Shown in pieces: positions 20,543 through 30,787 of a stretch of 64,000 nt of DNA (position 1 is the stretch's first letter; every line of letters starts with the position of its first letter). The position numbers and the translations under genes are program-made. Below the pieces are notes generated by a model, which saw only the letters and a list, made by a program, of their open reading frames with translations, had not been told where the DNA came from and ran no database searches. Origin of the DNA: Anastrepha obliqua (lineage: Eukaryota; Arthropoda; Insecta; Diptera; Tephritidae); contig NC_072895.1 of NCBI RefSeq assembly GCF_027943255.1, positions 25,580,001 to 25,644,000 of the forward strand, given 5' to 3'.

Positions 20543-22868
20543 TATAGTTTTTTTCATGCAGCTAATTATAAAATTGTATAGATATATAATAAATTAACTT
20601 TTCCAGTGAAAAAGTCACATTGAGTACTAATGGGCCTGGCCAGACCCTTACGCGTATAACGTAGTGGCAATATACTTTTGTATGCAGCGGCCTACTTTAT
20701 TTTCGGTTTGTGCATGGCTCCCTTTGCTAATTTGAATTTGAAATCCCGTAATACAAAATATTTTTATTTCTTCATATTGAATGTGTCATTTGAAGTCATA
20801 AATTGTTGTTTGCATTCAAGTGAAGAAAAGTCGGTGTTTTCAGTGAAAGCGTGTATTTATTGCATAAAAATGAGTCAAATAGATTTTATTTATGATAATG
20901 TGCCACGTAGTGATCCAAATTTTTATGAGTTGGTCGCAATTGCGTTGGCCGAAGAGATTGAAAATGAGAGCGAAAATGGCAATAATGATTCTAATTTTGG
21001 TGCCTTAGACGTTGAAAATGAGTCGCCACTTGAAGCTTCAGATATTGAAGCTGAATATGAAATTGAAGTCGCGGAAGATTATAGCAGTTCAGAAAGCGAT
21101 GACGATTTCAATACTGATGTAAGTAACAACTTTATTGGCAAAGATGGGACAGTTTGAAGTAAGACAGTGCCTCAAAGTGGTCGCATTCGCTCCCATAATA
21201 TACTGCGTTCTTCCGGTGGACCAACTATCGAATCGAATTCGCCTGTTGAAGTGTTTGATGCATTTTTTGCACCAAATATATCATATATTATTATAAGCGA
21301 AACAAACAAGTACGGTACGGCAAAAACAAATGAATGGAACTGGCAAGATCTTAACGAAGCAGAGCTGAGAGGTTTTCTTGATATTCTTATTGCAGCAGGA
21401 GTCAGCAATAACAATTATCAGGCAGCGTCAGTTTTGTGGAAAACGAACCAGATGCCAATTTTCAGAGCAACGATGTCTTACCGTCGTTTTTTGACAATAT
21501 CACGTTATATACGCTTCGATGACGGGCGTACTAGATCTTTTCGCTCAGAAACTGATAAAGCAGCACCAATACGAGACATTTGGAACTTTCTAAATGAAAA
21601 TCTTCAAAAGAATTTTCGACCGTATAGTGAGATAACTGTTGACGAACAATTCTTTCCTTATCGAGGAAGAACAAAATTTACACAATATATACCTTCAAAA
21701 CCGGCTAAGTACGGTATAAAAGTATGGTGGGCATGTGATGCAAAAACCCATTATCCTTTGATTGGAAATATTTATACCGGAAAAGAACCCAATGAGGAGA
21801 GAGCAAAAAACCAAGGAGAAAATGAGCTTATACGTTTGGTTTCAAAATATGCAAATTCTGGGCGCACAAAGTTGCTGATAACTTCTTTTCCAGTTTTAAT
21901 TTATGTAAGCGTCTAATTGGCTTGGGGCTGTCATACGTTGGAACCCTTCGAAGCAATAAAGCATGCATCCCACCCGAAATGAAAAAGCACAAGAATAGGA
22001 CAGTTCTTTCCTCTGAGTTTGGATTCCACAAAGACAATGTAGCAATTTGTTCATACGTTCCTAAGAAGAACAAAGCAGTGATATTACTATCAACGGTTCA
22101 TTATGACAAAGTTGAAGTTGAAGGCGCCAAGCAAAAACCAGCAGCAATAATGAATTACAACAAAAATAAAGTGGGTGTTGATGCCATGGACCAAATGCTA
22201 ACTCGATACACTACTAAAAGGAAGACAAAGAGATGGTCTTTTGCTTTTTTTTACAATATTGTAGATGTGATGGCATTAGGAAGTTTTGTTATATGCAAAG
22301 AAAATAACAATTACACTAAATTAGACGCACGCAGACATTTTTATGCGATTTATCGGAAATATTAGCACTTCCGCAAATCGAGTGCAGACGTAACAACATA
22401 CATGTTATGAAGCATTCCGCTTGTCGATCTGGAATTGAAGCTATTTTGGGAGAATCTAAGGTATGTATTCAAGAAGAAGTATTCATTTTACAGAAGCTGC
22501 CCAAAACCCTCACAGAAACCAAAAGTGATACCTTAGAAAAAAAACGGGATTGCAGTTTATGCCATGCTCAAGACAAACATTGCCGTAAAACCAAATTCTT
22601 CTGCCAGGAGTGTGAAGAAGCTGTTTGCCAGCAACATTCGAAATGTTATTACATACATATGTTTTAATTGCATAAAAAACAAGTAATTTTAATTTTAATA
22701 TTTATTTTGATTTATAGAATACTCTATTTAAGTTTTTAAAATGTTACAATAAAGATAAACTGAAGTTTCCACAAAATTATGATAGATTTACTCCCACCCA
22801 GACCCATTGGGTCCAGCCAGACCCATTGGTACTCTATATGACAATTCATATGTCTGTCAAAATAAGGG
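20425..22868 (+). mobile_element. piggyBac element 2 (2444 bp), complete ends, dead gene
   Basis: TTAA at 20421-20424 and 22869-22872. Ends CCCTCATTT and, inverted, CCCTTATTT. The subterminal motif GTACCAATGGGTCYRGCYRG occurs at 20434, again in variant form at 20621, and as inverted copies near 22794-22838, so each end carries it twice. The TTAA at 20594, nearer the gene, is not the left end; the one at 20421 pairs better with the right end and lies exactly where the hAT coding frame is broken. Confidence 0.85.
20870..22667 (+). pseudogene. piggyBac transposase 2, one stop and two frameshifts
   Basis: ATG 20870. Acidic N-terminus as usual for the family, then an in-frame TGA at 21155-21157. 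The core continues in the same frame (VDEQFFPYRGRTKFTQY with the first Asp; GIKVWWACDAKT) to about 21870, where a shift is needed to read the second Asp (ADNFFSSFNL). The following segment (22000-22365) holds the third Asp in VGVDAMDQML and a KRWSFAFFYNIVDVMAL helix. A further shift near 22365-22400 is needed to reach the cysteine-rich tail CSLCHAQDKHC...CQECEEAVCQQH. Clearly inactive. Confidence 0.9.
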
Positions 22869-23532
22869 TTAATAGCATCATGCTATGTAAAGAGCTCGTC
22901 AATGTGAAAAGTCCCCACTATGTGTGGTCAGTAAAAAGAGATTTTTTTTTGTAATATTTATTTATTTTAGCGGTTGTTTTGAACAGCTGCAATTTCTTAC
23001 ATGTATAAACGTACATTTAAGTGTTAGTTTTAAAGTAATGTGATTTTTTACAAGACTATAATGCATTGATCTCATATGTATATGTATGTATCTATGTATA
23101 AATACTTATGTACCTTCATGTATATGTTAAAAACATATAACAACATATCAATAATAAGCAAATGAATTCATTTCAAGTTGATTCTTGACAAAAAAAAATT
23201 TTGGGCATTTTTCCTCGGATTTGGTCCGATTTGGTTTGTAATTTGGTCGGAAATTTTTTTTTTTAGTGGCAACCCTGGTCATAACTGAAATGTACAAAAA
23301 AAAAAAGTGGATAAGAGACTCGAAAGAAGTAGTAGTATTGTTGTTGCATTTGCGTACAAAGACAAACAAAAGTATATTGTTGTGATAATGCGCATATGAA
23401 TTTACGAGTATTTGTTGCACATATATGTTCTATATATACATATCGAAATTGCGTCGTCGGGGTGTCGCGCGTGTTGAAATTCGCGGAAATTCAAGAACAA
23501 TCGAGAAAGAGAGACACAAAGAAGAACACAAT

Positions 23533-23775
23533 ATGTCGCTGAGAAAGATAAATTCATTGAGAGTGGATGAATTTAAAGAGCAATTGCGCGCTCGCGAACT
23601 CTCAACTGCGGGTACAAGAAATGAACTGATGCTTCGGTTATCGGAATGCGTCAATGCCGATGAAATAGAAGTTCAAAGCGGCGAAAGTGTGTTGCAAGCT
23701 CAGGTAAACGAATTGCGTGTAATGTTAGGTAGTATGCAAGTTAACAGCAGACCACTTACCCCATTACAATGCTAA
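23533..23775 (+). CDS. Short gag-type N-terminus with a SAP-like motif (80 aa)
   Basis: MSLRKINSLRVDEFKEQLRARELST...NELMLRLSECVNADE: the L-x3-E-L/F-K-x2-L-x6-G-x-R-x-E-L-x2-R-L pattern is the SAP DNA/RNA-binding helix pair. It is found at the N-terminus of Gag in several insect LTR retrotransposons and in some host nuclear proteins. A short coiled region follows and the frame stops at 23775. Neighbouring sequence is retroelement debris, so a truncated gag is more likely than a host gene. Confidence 0.5.
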   Translation: MSLRKINSLRVDEFKEQLRARELSTAGTRNELMLRLSECVNADEIEVQSGESVLQAQVNELRVMLGSMQVNSRPLTPLQC

Positions 23776-24079
23776 ATGTAAACACAATTGAGAAAACATA
23801 TTTTGCATCTTACAAATCCGCCAGCTCAGCATTATGCTGCTGCGTAATAAAAATTAATTGAAAATGAAATTGATATCTTCTTTGACCAGGCTGATGCAAT
23901 GCCAAACCATCATTGTGAAATACATAGATTTAAGGAAACAAATTGTGAAGATATAAATAAGGGAATTTATAGAATAAAGTTTAGTTTTTACTCCGTCTTC
24001 AACTGAAGCACGTCTTTTTTAAAAAAATGTTATTCCAGTAAGGAAAAACATAATTTGCATGATGGAAAGAATAATGAGA

Positions 24080-24097
24080 TGGCGCCTATCGTGGTCC
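24080..24097 (+). promoter_or_regulatory. Primer-binding site, tRNA-Lys-like
   Basis: TGGCGCCTATCGTGGTCC resembles tRNA-Lys primer sites (TGGCGCC start), as used by gypsy-group elements. It is followed by a long untranslated leader and a gypsy-type gag. No convincing LTR end precedes it; the preceding 300 bases are AT-rich and unassigned. Confidence 0.5.
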
Positions 24098-24984
24098 CGT
24101 TACTTTGCTCTCAGCGAATTTGACAACGAGTTACGTGATTTTACCTCAAGTATGGCCAGATTACCATTTTCGTGATTGATTTAGCATTTTTTTTGTTATT
24201 TAGTCTGAGCCGAGCGAAGTATTTTGCTAACTTGAAGTTAGAAGAACCACGAGTGCGACGAAAGAGGTCCCCGAGTAGCTTTTTTTCTTTTCTTTTGATA
24301 AAAAAAGTAAAAAACAAAAAAGACGCGTTTGAACGCAAGCCGCCTTGCCCGCGAACAAACATTTTTAATAAAGAAAACGGTACTAGTGTGTTCAGTGCGT
24401 GCGAGGAAAAAGCTTGAATTACTCTAACAACCAACCGAAAAAAAAGATTTAGGCGAATCAAAATCAAGGCGCGACGCCATTGAAAAAGCTAAACAAAATA
24501 TACTTTGAACAAAAGCAACCAACGGAATATAAAAATCAACGTAGCGGCATTACCAGAAACAACCAACTGAGTGCATCATCTAAGGCAGCATTATGAAATT
24601 TATAGCCGAAATTCTAACGTAAGTCATAACGAATTAAATAAAGAAATATTGTGGAAAAATAAATCATTGAATATTAAAAAAAAAATTTTATAAATCCTGA
24701 AACGAAAGGATAAAATTAGGAGATAAGACATATTGATATTGTTTAGATTTTTTTTTTAAATAATTGAAATAGAAAAAAATGCCGAAACAAAGCTTGAAGG
24801 AAATTTATTATAAATACAGAAATTTAACCGAAAAATAAACTGAAAAGCAAATTTTGTAAATTTTAAAACGAAGAAAGGGCGAAAATAAGAATCGCACACT
24901 TTAATTTATTATTAAAAAGGAAAAAACATTTATTGTCAAAACTAAAGCTGAAATAAAGCTTCACGGGAATTTATTACTCGAAAA
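24098..24984 (+). other. Untranslated leader of a gypsy-group element
   Basis: Long AT-rich stretch between the primer site and the gag ATG, with repeated short variants of aaacttgaag/gaaattta. The open frames here overlap on both strands and show no family motif, so I call none. Confidence 0.45.
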
Positions 24985-25133
24985 ATGTCAAACCCAAGCA
25001 ATCTGGTACGACCAGCTAGGCTAAGCACAAATAACACAGCCAATCCAAATCCTCAGGACCCATCCGACTCCAACAATCCTCCAACCCAAAGGCAAATAAA
25101 TTTTTCAGATCTAAGAGAACTAGTTTCACAAAT

Positions 25134-27603
25134 GAGCCCTTGATTTTGAAAGTCGACTAAGTCAAAATTTTTAAAAATCGAGTTTATCAGCTACTTGTTA
25201 TCTAATCCTAATGAACTAACATAATCTGAAGAGATTAGCAGTATCCCATGAAAATTAACTCGTAAAATTGAGTGTATTTTTTGGTTGTTAAACAAAATAC
25301 GAAAACTGTTCATTTTGATAGTCGACTAAGTCAGTTCGTTGAGAAATTTTGAAAAATAAATAATAATTTTGTAATGCCTTCAGATAACGATTCAGGTATG
25401 ATCAAGTAATCATTTAAATGTAAAAACGTACTATTTATAGTTAATTGTAGACATTGTACGGCGAAGAAGTTTAAGTAATGCTCCCAAAAAATGGAAACGA
25501 ATAAGAGCAATATCGTCTTCAGATGAATCAACTGATACTGTGAAAGTGAATTCGGAACCCCTACAAATGGAAGAAATCAACATGAAATCAAGAAAGAGGA
25601 GCCGAAATCAACTTAATTATGCACAAAATATAAGAAAAATGAAGAGAAATAGTGGAGAGGAATATGAAACAAAAAAGTCTAAGCTTGTGAGTGGTAAACT
25701 TTTCGAACATAAAGATTGCCGTTGTTCCAAACAATGTATAAATGCAATTGGATATGAAGATAGGAAAGCAAATTTTGATTTTTTTTTTGGAAATTAGCAA
25801 GTTTTGAAAAACAGAATTTGTTTCTGCACGGTTTGGTTCGAAAACTATGAATAAAGCAAAGACGACCCAGAAATAAAGAAGGATATATGAGAAAATGTAG
25901 TTATAAGTATCATATAAATTTACGGAATTCAGAAGTTTCCATTTGTAGAACTTTTTTTTTGGATACTTTCAAAATATCTTACGGAAGATTAAGCGGTGCC
26001 TTAAATGCCAAATCACCTGGAATGGATTTACGTGGCAAAATGCTTGGTTCATCTAGAAAAACAGATGAAGATAAAATTAAAGAGGTACGAGAACATATTC
26101 TGAGTTTTCCAGCATGTGAGAGCCATTACACGAGATCACATCACACTTCAGGTCGAAAGTATTTAAGTGCTGACTTAGATATCCGAAAAATGTATGAGTT
26201 GTATGTGAAAAAATGTGATGAAAATAATATATCACGTGTGAAGGAGTGGACTTACAGGAAAATTTTCAATACGGAGTTCAACTTAAATTTTCATACTCCT
26301 GGTAAAGACACTTGCCAAAAGTGTGATTCACTAAAACTAAAAATAGAAGCATCCAGTAACGAAGACGAGAAGTTGCTTCTTATGGAAATTCGTGATTCAC
26401 ATCTTATCAGTGCCGAACAGGCCAGAAAAAGTTTAACAGATGACATACAAAAAGCAAAAGATAACCCGAGTGAATATTACGGTTTCACATTTGATCTACG
26501 GAAAGCACTTGCGTATCCAAAACTTTCTGTTTCGGTAGCTTATTATAAGCGCAACATGTATGTATACAATTTGGGGTTTCATAATTTCCACAATGAAAAT
26601 GCTAAAATGTATGTATGGGATGAAACAATCGCTTCAAGAGGATCACAGGAAGTTGCGTCCTAGCTTACAGTGATGGTTGCACAGGACAAAATCGTAACAT
26701 CAATATAGCTTTAGTTTGGTTAAAAATTGTACAGTCATCTGATAACAATGTTGAAACTGTTGATCATAAATTTATGGTATCCGGCCATTCTTTTTTGCCA
26801 AATGATCGCGATTTTGGTATGATAGAAACTAAAATTAAAAAATCGAATTATTTATACATACCTGAGCATTATTATAATTTAATAGAAGTATGTAAAAAAA
26901 ACCCATTTTTGGTGGTACAAATGGCTCAGAAAAATTTCATTTCGACAAAACAACTAAAAGATTCAACGAATAATAGAAAGAAAAACACCAATGGAGAAGC
27001 TGTGTCTTGGCTAAAAATTCAATGGATCAGATTTCTAAAAAATTCTCCATATAAGATGTTTTATAAAACTTCCTTAGATGACAATTCCGAATTCAAAATA
27101 TTAGACCTCTCACCTAAAATAGGAAGACCTAAAATATACAAAAATATTGATTTGCCTCCATTGTACACAACTATTAGACCAATAACAAAAGAAAAACATA
27201 AAGATATGATGGATTTACTACCCTATATCCCACCAATTTTTCACAAACACGTTACTTCCCTAAATATGTATTAACAAATAATTTACTTTGTTACAATGAA
27301 ATGAGTTTGAATAAAATGTTAATTACTAATAAAAATGTTTCCTTGGAATAAGTCATTTATAAAGTCATTCTGTTAATTTTGAAAGTCGACTAAGTCATTT
27401 GCAACCTTTCAAAAGCACATATCCAGTTAAAAATGGTTATACATTTCACAACCATAATAAATTCTTGTTTGTTGGCACTACTTTACTGTCGAAAAATCAT
27501 TTTCCATAGTGGAAAAATATTTTTTAATCCTTTAAAACGCAAAACTCTAATTATCTCGAAACAAGGAAAATATGACTTAGTCGACTTTCAAAATCAAGGG
27601 CTC
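25134..27603 (+). mobile_element. Second Sola-like element (2470 bp)
   Basis: Terminal inverted repeats of 31 bp start GAGCCCTTGATTTTGAAAG and are perfect. A 4-bp duplication, AAAT, flanks them (25130-25133 and 27604-27607). The motif AGTCGACTAAGTCA occurs twice on the left (25151 and 25321) and twice on the right (27383 direct, 27571 inverted), giving paired putative binding sites. Confidence 0.85.
25376..27274 (+). pseudogene. Sola-like transposase 2, several lesions
   Basis: Exon 1 is a short ATG-started piece (25376, MPSDNDS) spliced via gtatga...gtag to exon 2 at about 25450. Basic region RKRSRNQ, then a frame break near 25790-25890. The next stretch (25887-26663) includes CQKCDSLKLK and the first Asp in TFDLRKALAYP. 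A frame break near 26655 precedes the second Asp (AYSDGCTGQNRN), followed by GHSFLPNDRDFGMIE, which parallels the GHTQNEGDAAHSVIE motif of the 2179-4356 protein. The two proteins are distant relatives. A stop and at least two shifts make this copy dead. Confidence 0.8.
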
Positions 27604-27938
27604 AAATAACCTTAGAAGTTCTTAGCAGTCAAGCACCAACAATTGTGCAGGCCGCACTCTATCCCAACGCGAATTTTGTTAACATGGTCGACCAAACAAT
27701 AGAAACACAACCTCTAGACAGTTTAGGCGACCTCGACAAAATTCCCGACGTTGTTAAATGCTTAAGGGAATTTTCAGGAAGACCAGGGGAGTTTAACTCT
27801 TGGAGGAAGAGCGTGGAAAGAATACTCAGAATTTATGAGCCCTTACGCGGAACAGCAAAGTACTATGGAATCCTAAACATAATTAGGAACAAAATCGTAG
27901 GATTTTCCGCGCAAGGAAACCTAACTAAATTTAATTAA

Positions 27939-28590
27939 ATATTTTAACAAACCTCAACCAATTATTTCACCAAGGAAGTGAAAACATAACTTAATATTTA
28001 AACACAACCAAAGGTTTTCACAAGGAAGTGAAAACGTAGCTCGTGCGACCAACAAATAGGTCGCTATCCCACGGGCATACGACACCAAATGCGCAACTAT
28101 TCAATAGCTGACCGTGCATTATCATTCTTGGGAACCAACCTGTCACCAACAGAAGTCACCTGTCAACCAACGTGACTTCGTGGAATAAATAGAAGTAAGA
28201 AACATATTTTGGTTTAGTTATTAAGTTGCTTTGAGTAAGTAAAAGAGCTTTTGCTTCCAAAAAATATTATTTTTTTAGTTCCTCAATAGAGAAACCAATA
28301 ACTTGCATAAGCACTTATAACACATAACGTAACATAACAATAAATATTTACTCTAATTAATTTAATCCGTTTAGGCTAAGACACTATAAAAACTTGAGCT
28401 CAAGAATAAATAAACCACTTGTAAAGTTACACCGAACGCACTCGCATTTTATTTTTCATATCACACGAAAGTAGTCAAAAGGCAATTTGTTTGTTCGCGT
28501 ACTTTCCACCTAATATAATAAAATAATTTAAAAACGCTTAAGATTTTCCACACACTAAAACATACGTAGAATACTATATAAATGCGTTAA
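27939..28590 (+). other. LTR-like sequence after the truncated gag
   Basis: A duplicated motif (caaggaagtgaaaac at 27973 and 28021) is followed by a long block with ataaataaaccacttgtaaag and a following cgcactcgcattttatttttc, resembling an LTR U3-R-U5. Its 5' partner was not found ahead of 24080. No gene seen. Confidence 0.4.
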
Positions 28591-28599
28591 ATGTAGTCT

Positions 28600-28760
28600 A
28601 ATGCACTCAACACCAGAATGTACAAAAACCAAAGAAATGCTACCTATGTACGTGTGCTCATTGCCAACAACACCACACTGCGAACTATAAAGGCTGCATA
28701 GTTTATCAACAACTTACTAAAAATAAGCCCATAACTCAGTCACCGACAAGCATTCACCGC
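28600..28760 (+). pseudogene. Non-LTR retrotransposon ORF1 zinc-knuckle fragment
   Basis: The frame around PECTKTKEMLP...HCANYKGCIVYQQLTKNK has the spacing of the last Cys/His knuckle of jockey/I-type ORF1 proteins (CxxC..H....C, then YxxL). Only about 50 residues remain. 28761-29028 is unassigned. Confidence 0.45.
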
Positions 28761-29028
28761 GAACGGTCACCAACGCTCCTCGGCTGTTTATATTTACAGA
28801 GTGGTTACAGTGTTTCACATTATTGTTCAGTGCCCAAACAGCAACCTCGTGTTATTGTGCTATTTGTGTTATCTTTATGCTGAATTTCCTTACTTTCACC
28901 GTACACACACCTAAAACCTGCATAAAATCAACATAATACAGTGTCAAATATCCCCTGGGGCCACCAACCTGGGGGATAATAGAGCAAACCTAGCCCAGCC
29001 CCAGCCCCTGAGCAAAAAGAAAAAAAAA

Positions 29029-29625
29029 AGAATTCGTCCAATCTGGCACCACCTTAATTTATAGCCACTTCCTATGTACCATAACATATCTACTATGTAT
29101 TGGTATTATTTCTTCGTACGCATCTGTTATTTACTTCATGATGTACACACATACATATGGTATTTATGTAGGATAAAATGCACCCCTGCATGGCAACCCG
29201 AACACGACGAAGACACAGAAAAACTAAACGGACGCCACAGAGTTTGAAATAGTGAGTTAGACATGGTAGAACGGGGTGTTAACACCAAAAGCTGAATAAA
29301 TGGATTATAAGTTTGTAATAAATAAAAGCTGAATAAATGGATTATAAGTTTGTAATAAATAAAAGCTGAATAAATGGATTATAAGTTTGTAATAAATAAA
29401 AGCTGAATAAATGGATTATAAGTTTGTAATAAATATACTGAATAAAAAGATAATAATAAGTTTATAATAAATTTACTGAATAAACGGATAATAAGGAGTT
29501 TGTGATAAGTGTACTGAATAAATGTCCTGATATTAGTGAATTCCTACATTTATGCACAGTTAGCTTTAAACAGTTTTTTTCCTGATATCCTGATTTGTAC
29601 TTAAAATGAGACGCTCAATAAAATT
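29029..29625. repeat. Dispersed repeat, copy 2, carrying a solo LTR
   Basis: Same unit as 7481-7675. The homology runs from 29029 to 29166, breaks at the solo LTR and resumes at 29549-29625. Confidence 0.8.
29167..29548 (+). mobile_element. Solo LTR (382 bp) with internal 37-bp tandem repeat
   Basis: TGTAGGATAAAATGCACC at the start, ATTCCTACA at the end, flanked by TTTA on both sides (29163-29166 and 29549-29552). The empty site is present at 7605-7620. Inside, a 37-bp unit (gctgaataaatggattataag...) is repeated four times in tandem from 29287 and then degenerates. The same LTR without this expansion occurs at 38238-38476. Confidence 0.9.
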
Positions 29626-29632
29626 CAAATTC

Positions 29633-30300
29633 AATACCAAAAAAGATGATCCAAAGTTCATCATAGTGAAAGCCAGCGATCCAAAAAAAAAAACCTCTCA
29701 TCTTACTCCATCTTCGCGGTCCACAAATCCTTACTGGCTATATGCAGAGACGTAAATAAGATAATCCCAGTTGCGGATGGAAGCTTAATACTTTTGTTAA
29801 AACGCAAACAAATTCTTAGATGCCAAGACTCCGCCCTAGTATATGCGAAATAACGGCAAAATACCACGAAAGACTCAACAGCGTCAAAGGAACGGTTTAT
29901 GCTCCATTTCTAAATAACGTACCAGAAACTGAAATCGTAGAAGGATTCAAGGAATATAGATAGAATTTTGAAACCAACCGGAGTCGTCCTCCTCACATTC
30001 TACAGTTATCATCTACCTGACAAAATAAACATCGCATGGATCAACACATCCGTCAGACCTTATTACACCAACACAATGCGCTGCAAAATATGCTAAAGAA
30101 TTGGCCATATCCAAAAACTTTGTAAAGGCATGTCCGCTTGTGTCTCGAGCAATTTACCTCCCCACGTTCCAGAACCATGTACAAGAATCTACTGTGCAAA
30201 CAGCGCTGGAGATCACACAGCAACATTCAACTCCTGCCCAAAATACCTACAAGCAAAAGAAGTGCTAATAATAAAAACACAAGAAAAATGCTCAATAACT
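29633..30300 (+). pseudogene. I/jockey-type non-LTR ORF1 fragment
   Basis: Broken frames, yet the C-terminal part is clear: YHLPDKINIAWINTSVRPYY, then MRCKIC.RIGHIQKLCKG, C...LPPHVPEPCTRIYCANSAGDHTA and CPKYLQAKEVLIIKTQEKCS. These are the three Cys/His knuckles of a nucleic-acid-binding ORF1. Several stops lie upstream (29740-29960). Confidence 0.65.
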
Positions 30301-30351
30301 TACAATTATACATTTTTTTTTTTGAAATTAATGTCAAGTCGAAACCTAACA

Positions 30352-30743
30352 TGTATACAAGTTAAGCCACAATAGTCCAGCAGCCACCCTCGTAATTATT
30401 TCTGTACTCATTAACACCTAGCAGCATCGCCAACACTTGCAAGCGAGAGAGTTGTTTGCCTGGTATGTTGAGCAGAGTCAGAGAACTTAGCTTCTGAGTT
30501 ACTCTGGTAGAGCAAGCAAACGATCACCGGATTCTTATTGGAATTGAATAAGTAATTACTGTTGCTGATAACAGCGGAGATTGAGTAGGCGGTATGATTA
30601 TTCTTGCTGGATCGTTTTTCCAATCAGAGTATGGTTGCAATTGGACTACGCAGGTCGTACAACGAGAAGTAGCGACACACGTATATTTGATTAATAAATT
30701 TAATTAATATTAATAAAAGTATTAAGAGTTTTATTCACTTACA
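30352..30743 (+). mobile_element. Probable solo LTR (about 390 bp)
   Basis: Against the uninterrupted copy at 48660-48720, this stretch is an insertion. It begins TGTATACAAGTTAAGCC and ends TTATTCACTTACA, with attaataaaagtattaagag near its end. ACATGTA occurs at both junctions (30349-30355 and 30741-30747) and may be the target duplication. Confidence 0.55.
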
Positions 30744-30787
30744 TGTATTAATGCTATGTTTTTTATTTTTGTAAAATAAAGCATTAT

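Larger units (their letters stand above)
15573..23277 (+). mobile_element. hAT element 1, both ends present, with two piggyBac elements nested in it
   Basis: Ends CAGGGTTGCC at 15573 and GGCAACCCTG at 23277, flanked by a perfect 8-bp duplication GTCATAAC (15565-15572 and 23278-23285). The inner termini also share a gggca...ggaccaaatctggtcc-like stretch. Two later piggyBac insertions (15968-18447 and 20425-22868) account for about 4.9 kb; the original element is about 2.8 kb, normal for hAT. Confidence 0.95.
24985..27938 (+). pseudogene. Gypsy-group gag N-terminal part, split by a Sola-like element
   Basis: ATG 24985 begins an Asn/Pro-rich N-terminus. The frame is interrupted at 25133 by the 2470-bp Sola-like element. 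Past the right-hand AAAT copy (27604-27607) the same frame resumes and reads through LREFSGRPGEFNSWRKSVERIL and YYGILNIIRNKIVG, capsid motifs typical of gypsy-group Gag. The frame then stops at about 27938 and the rest of gag, pol and env are missing. Removing the insert and one AAAT copy would leave the reading frame continuous, so the gag was intact at the time of insertion. Confidence 0.75.

Noticed and set aside
20594..20600. TTAA at 20594 as the left end of piggyBac 2
   Set aside because: The adjoining bases do not match the right end. The TTAA at 20421 is followed by CCCTCATTT and the shared subterminal motif, and it coincides with the break in the hAT frame.
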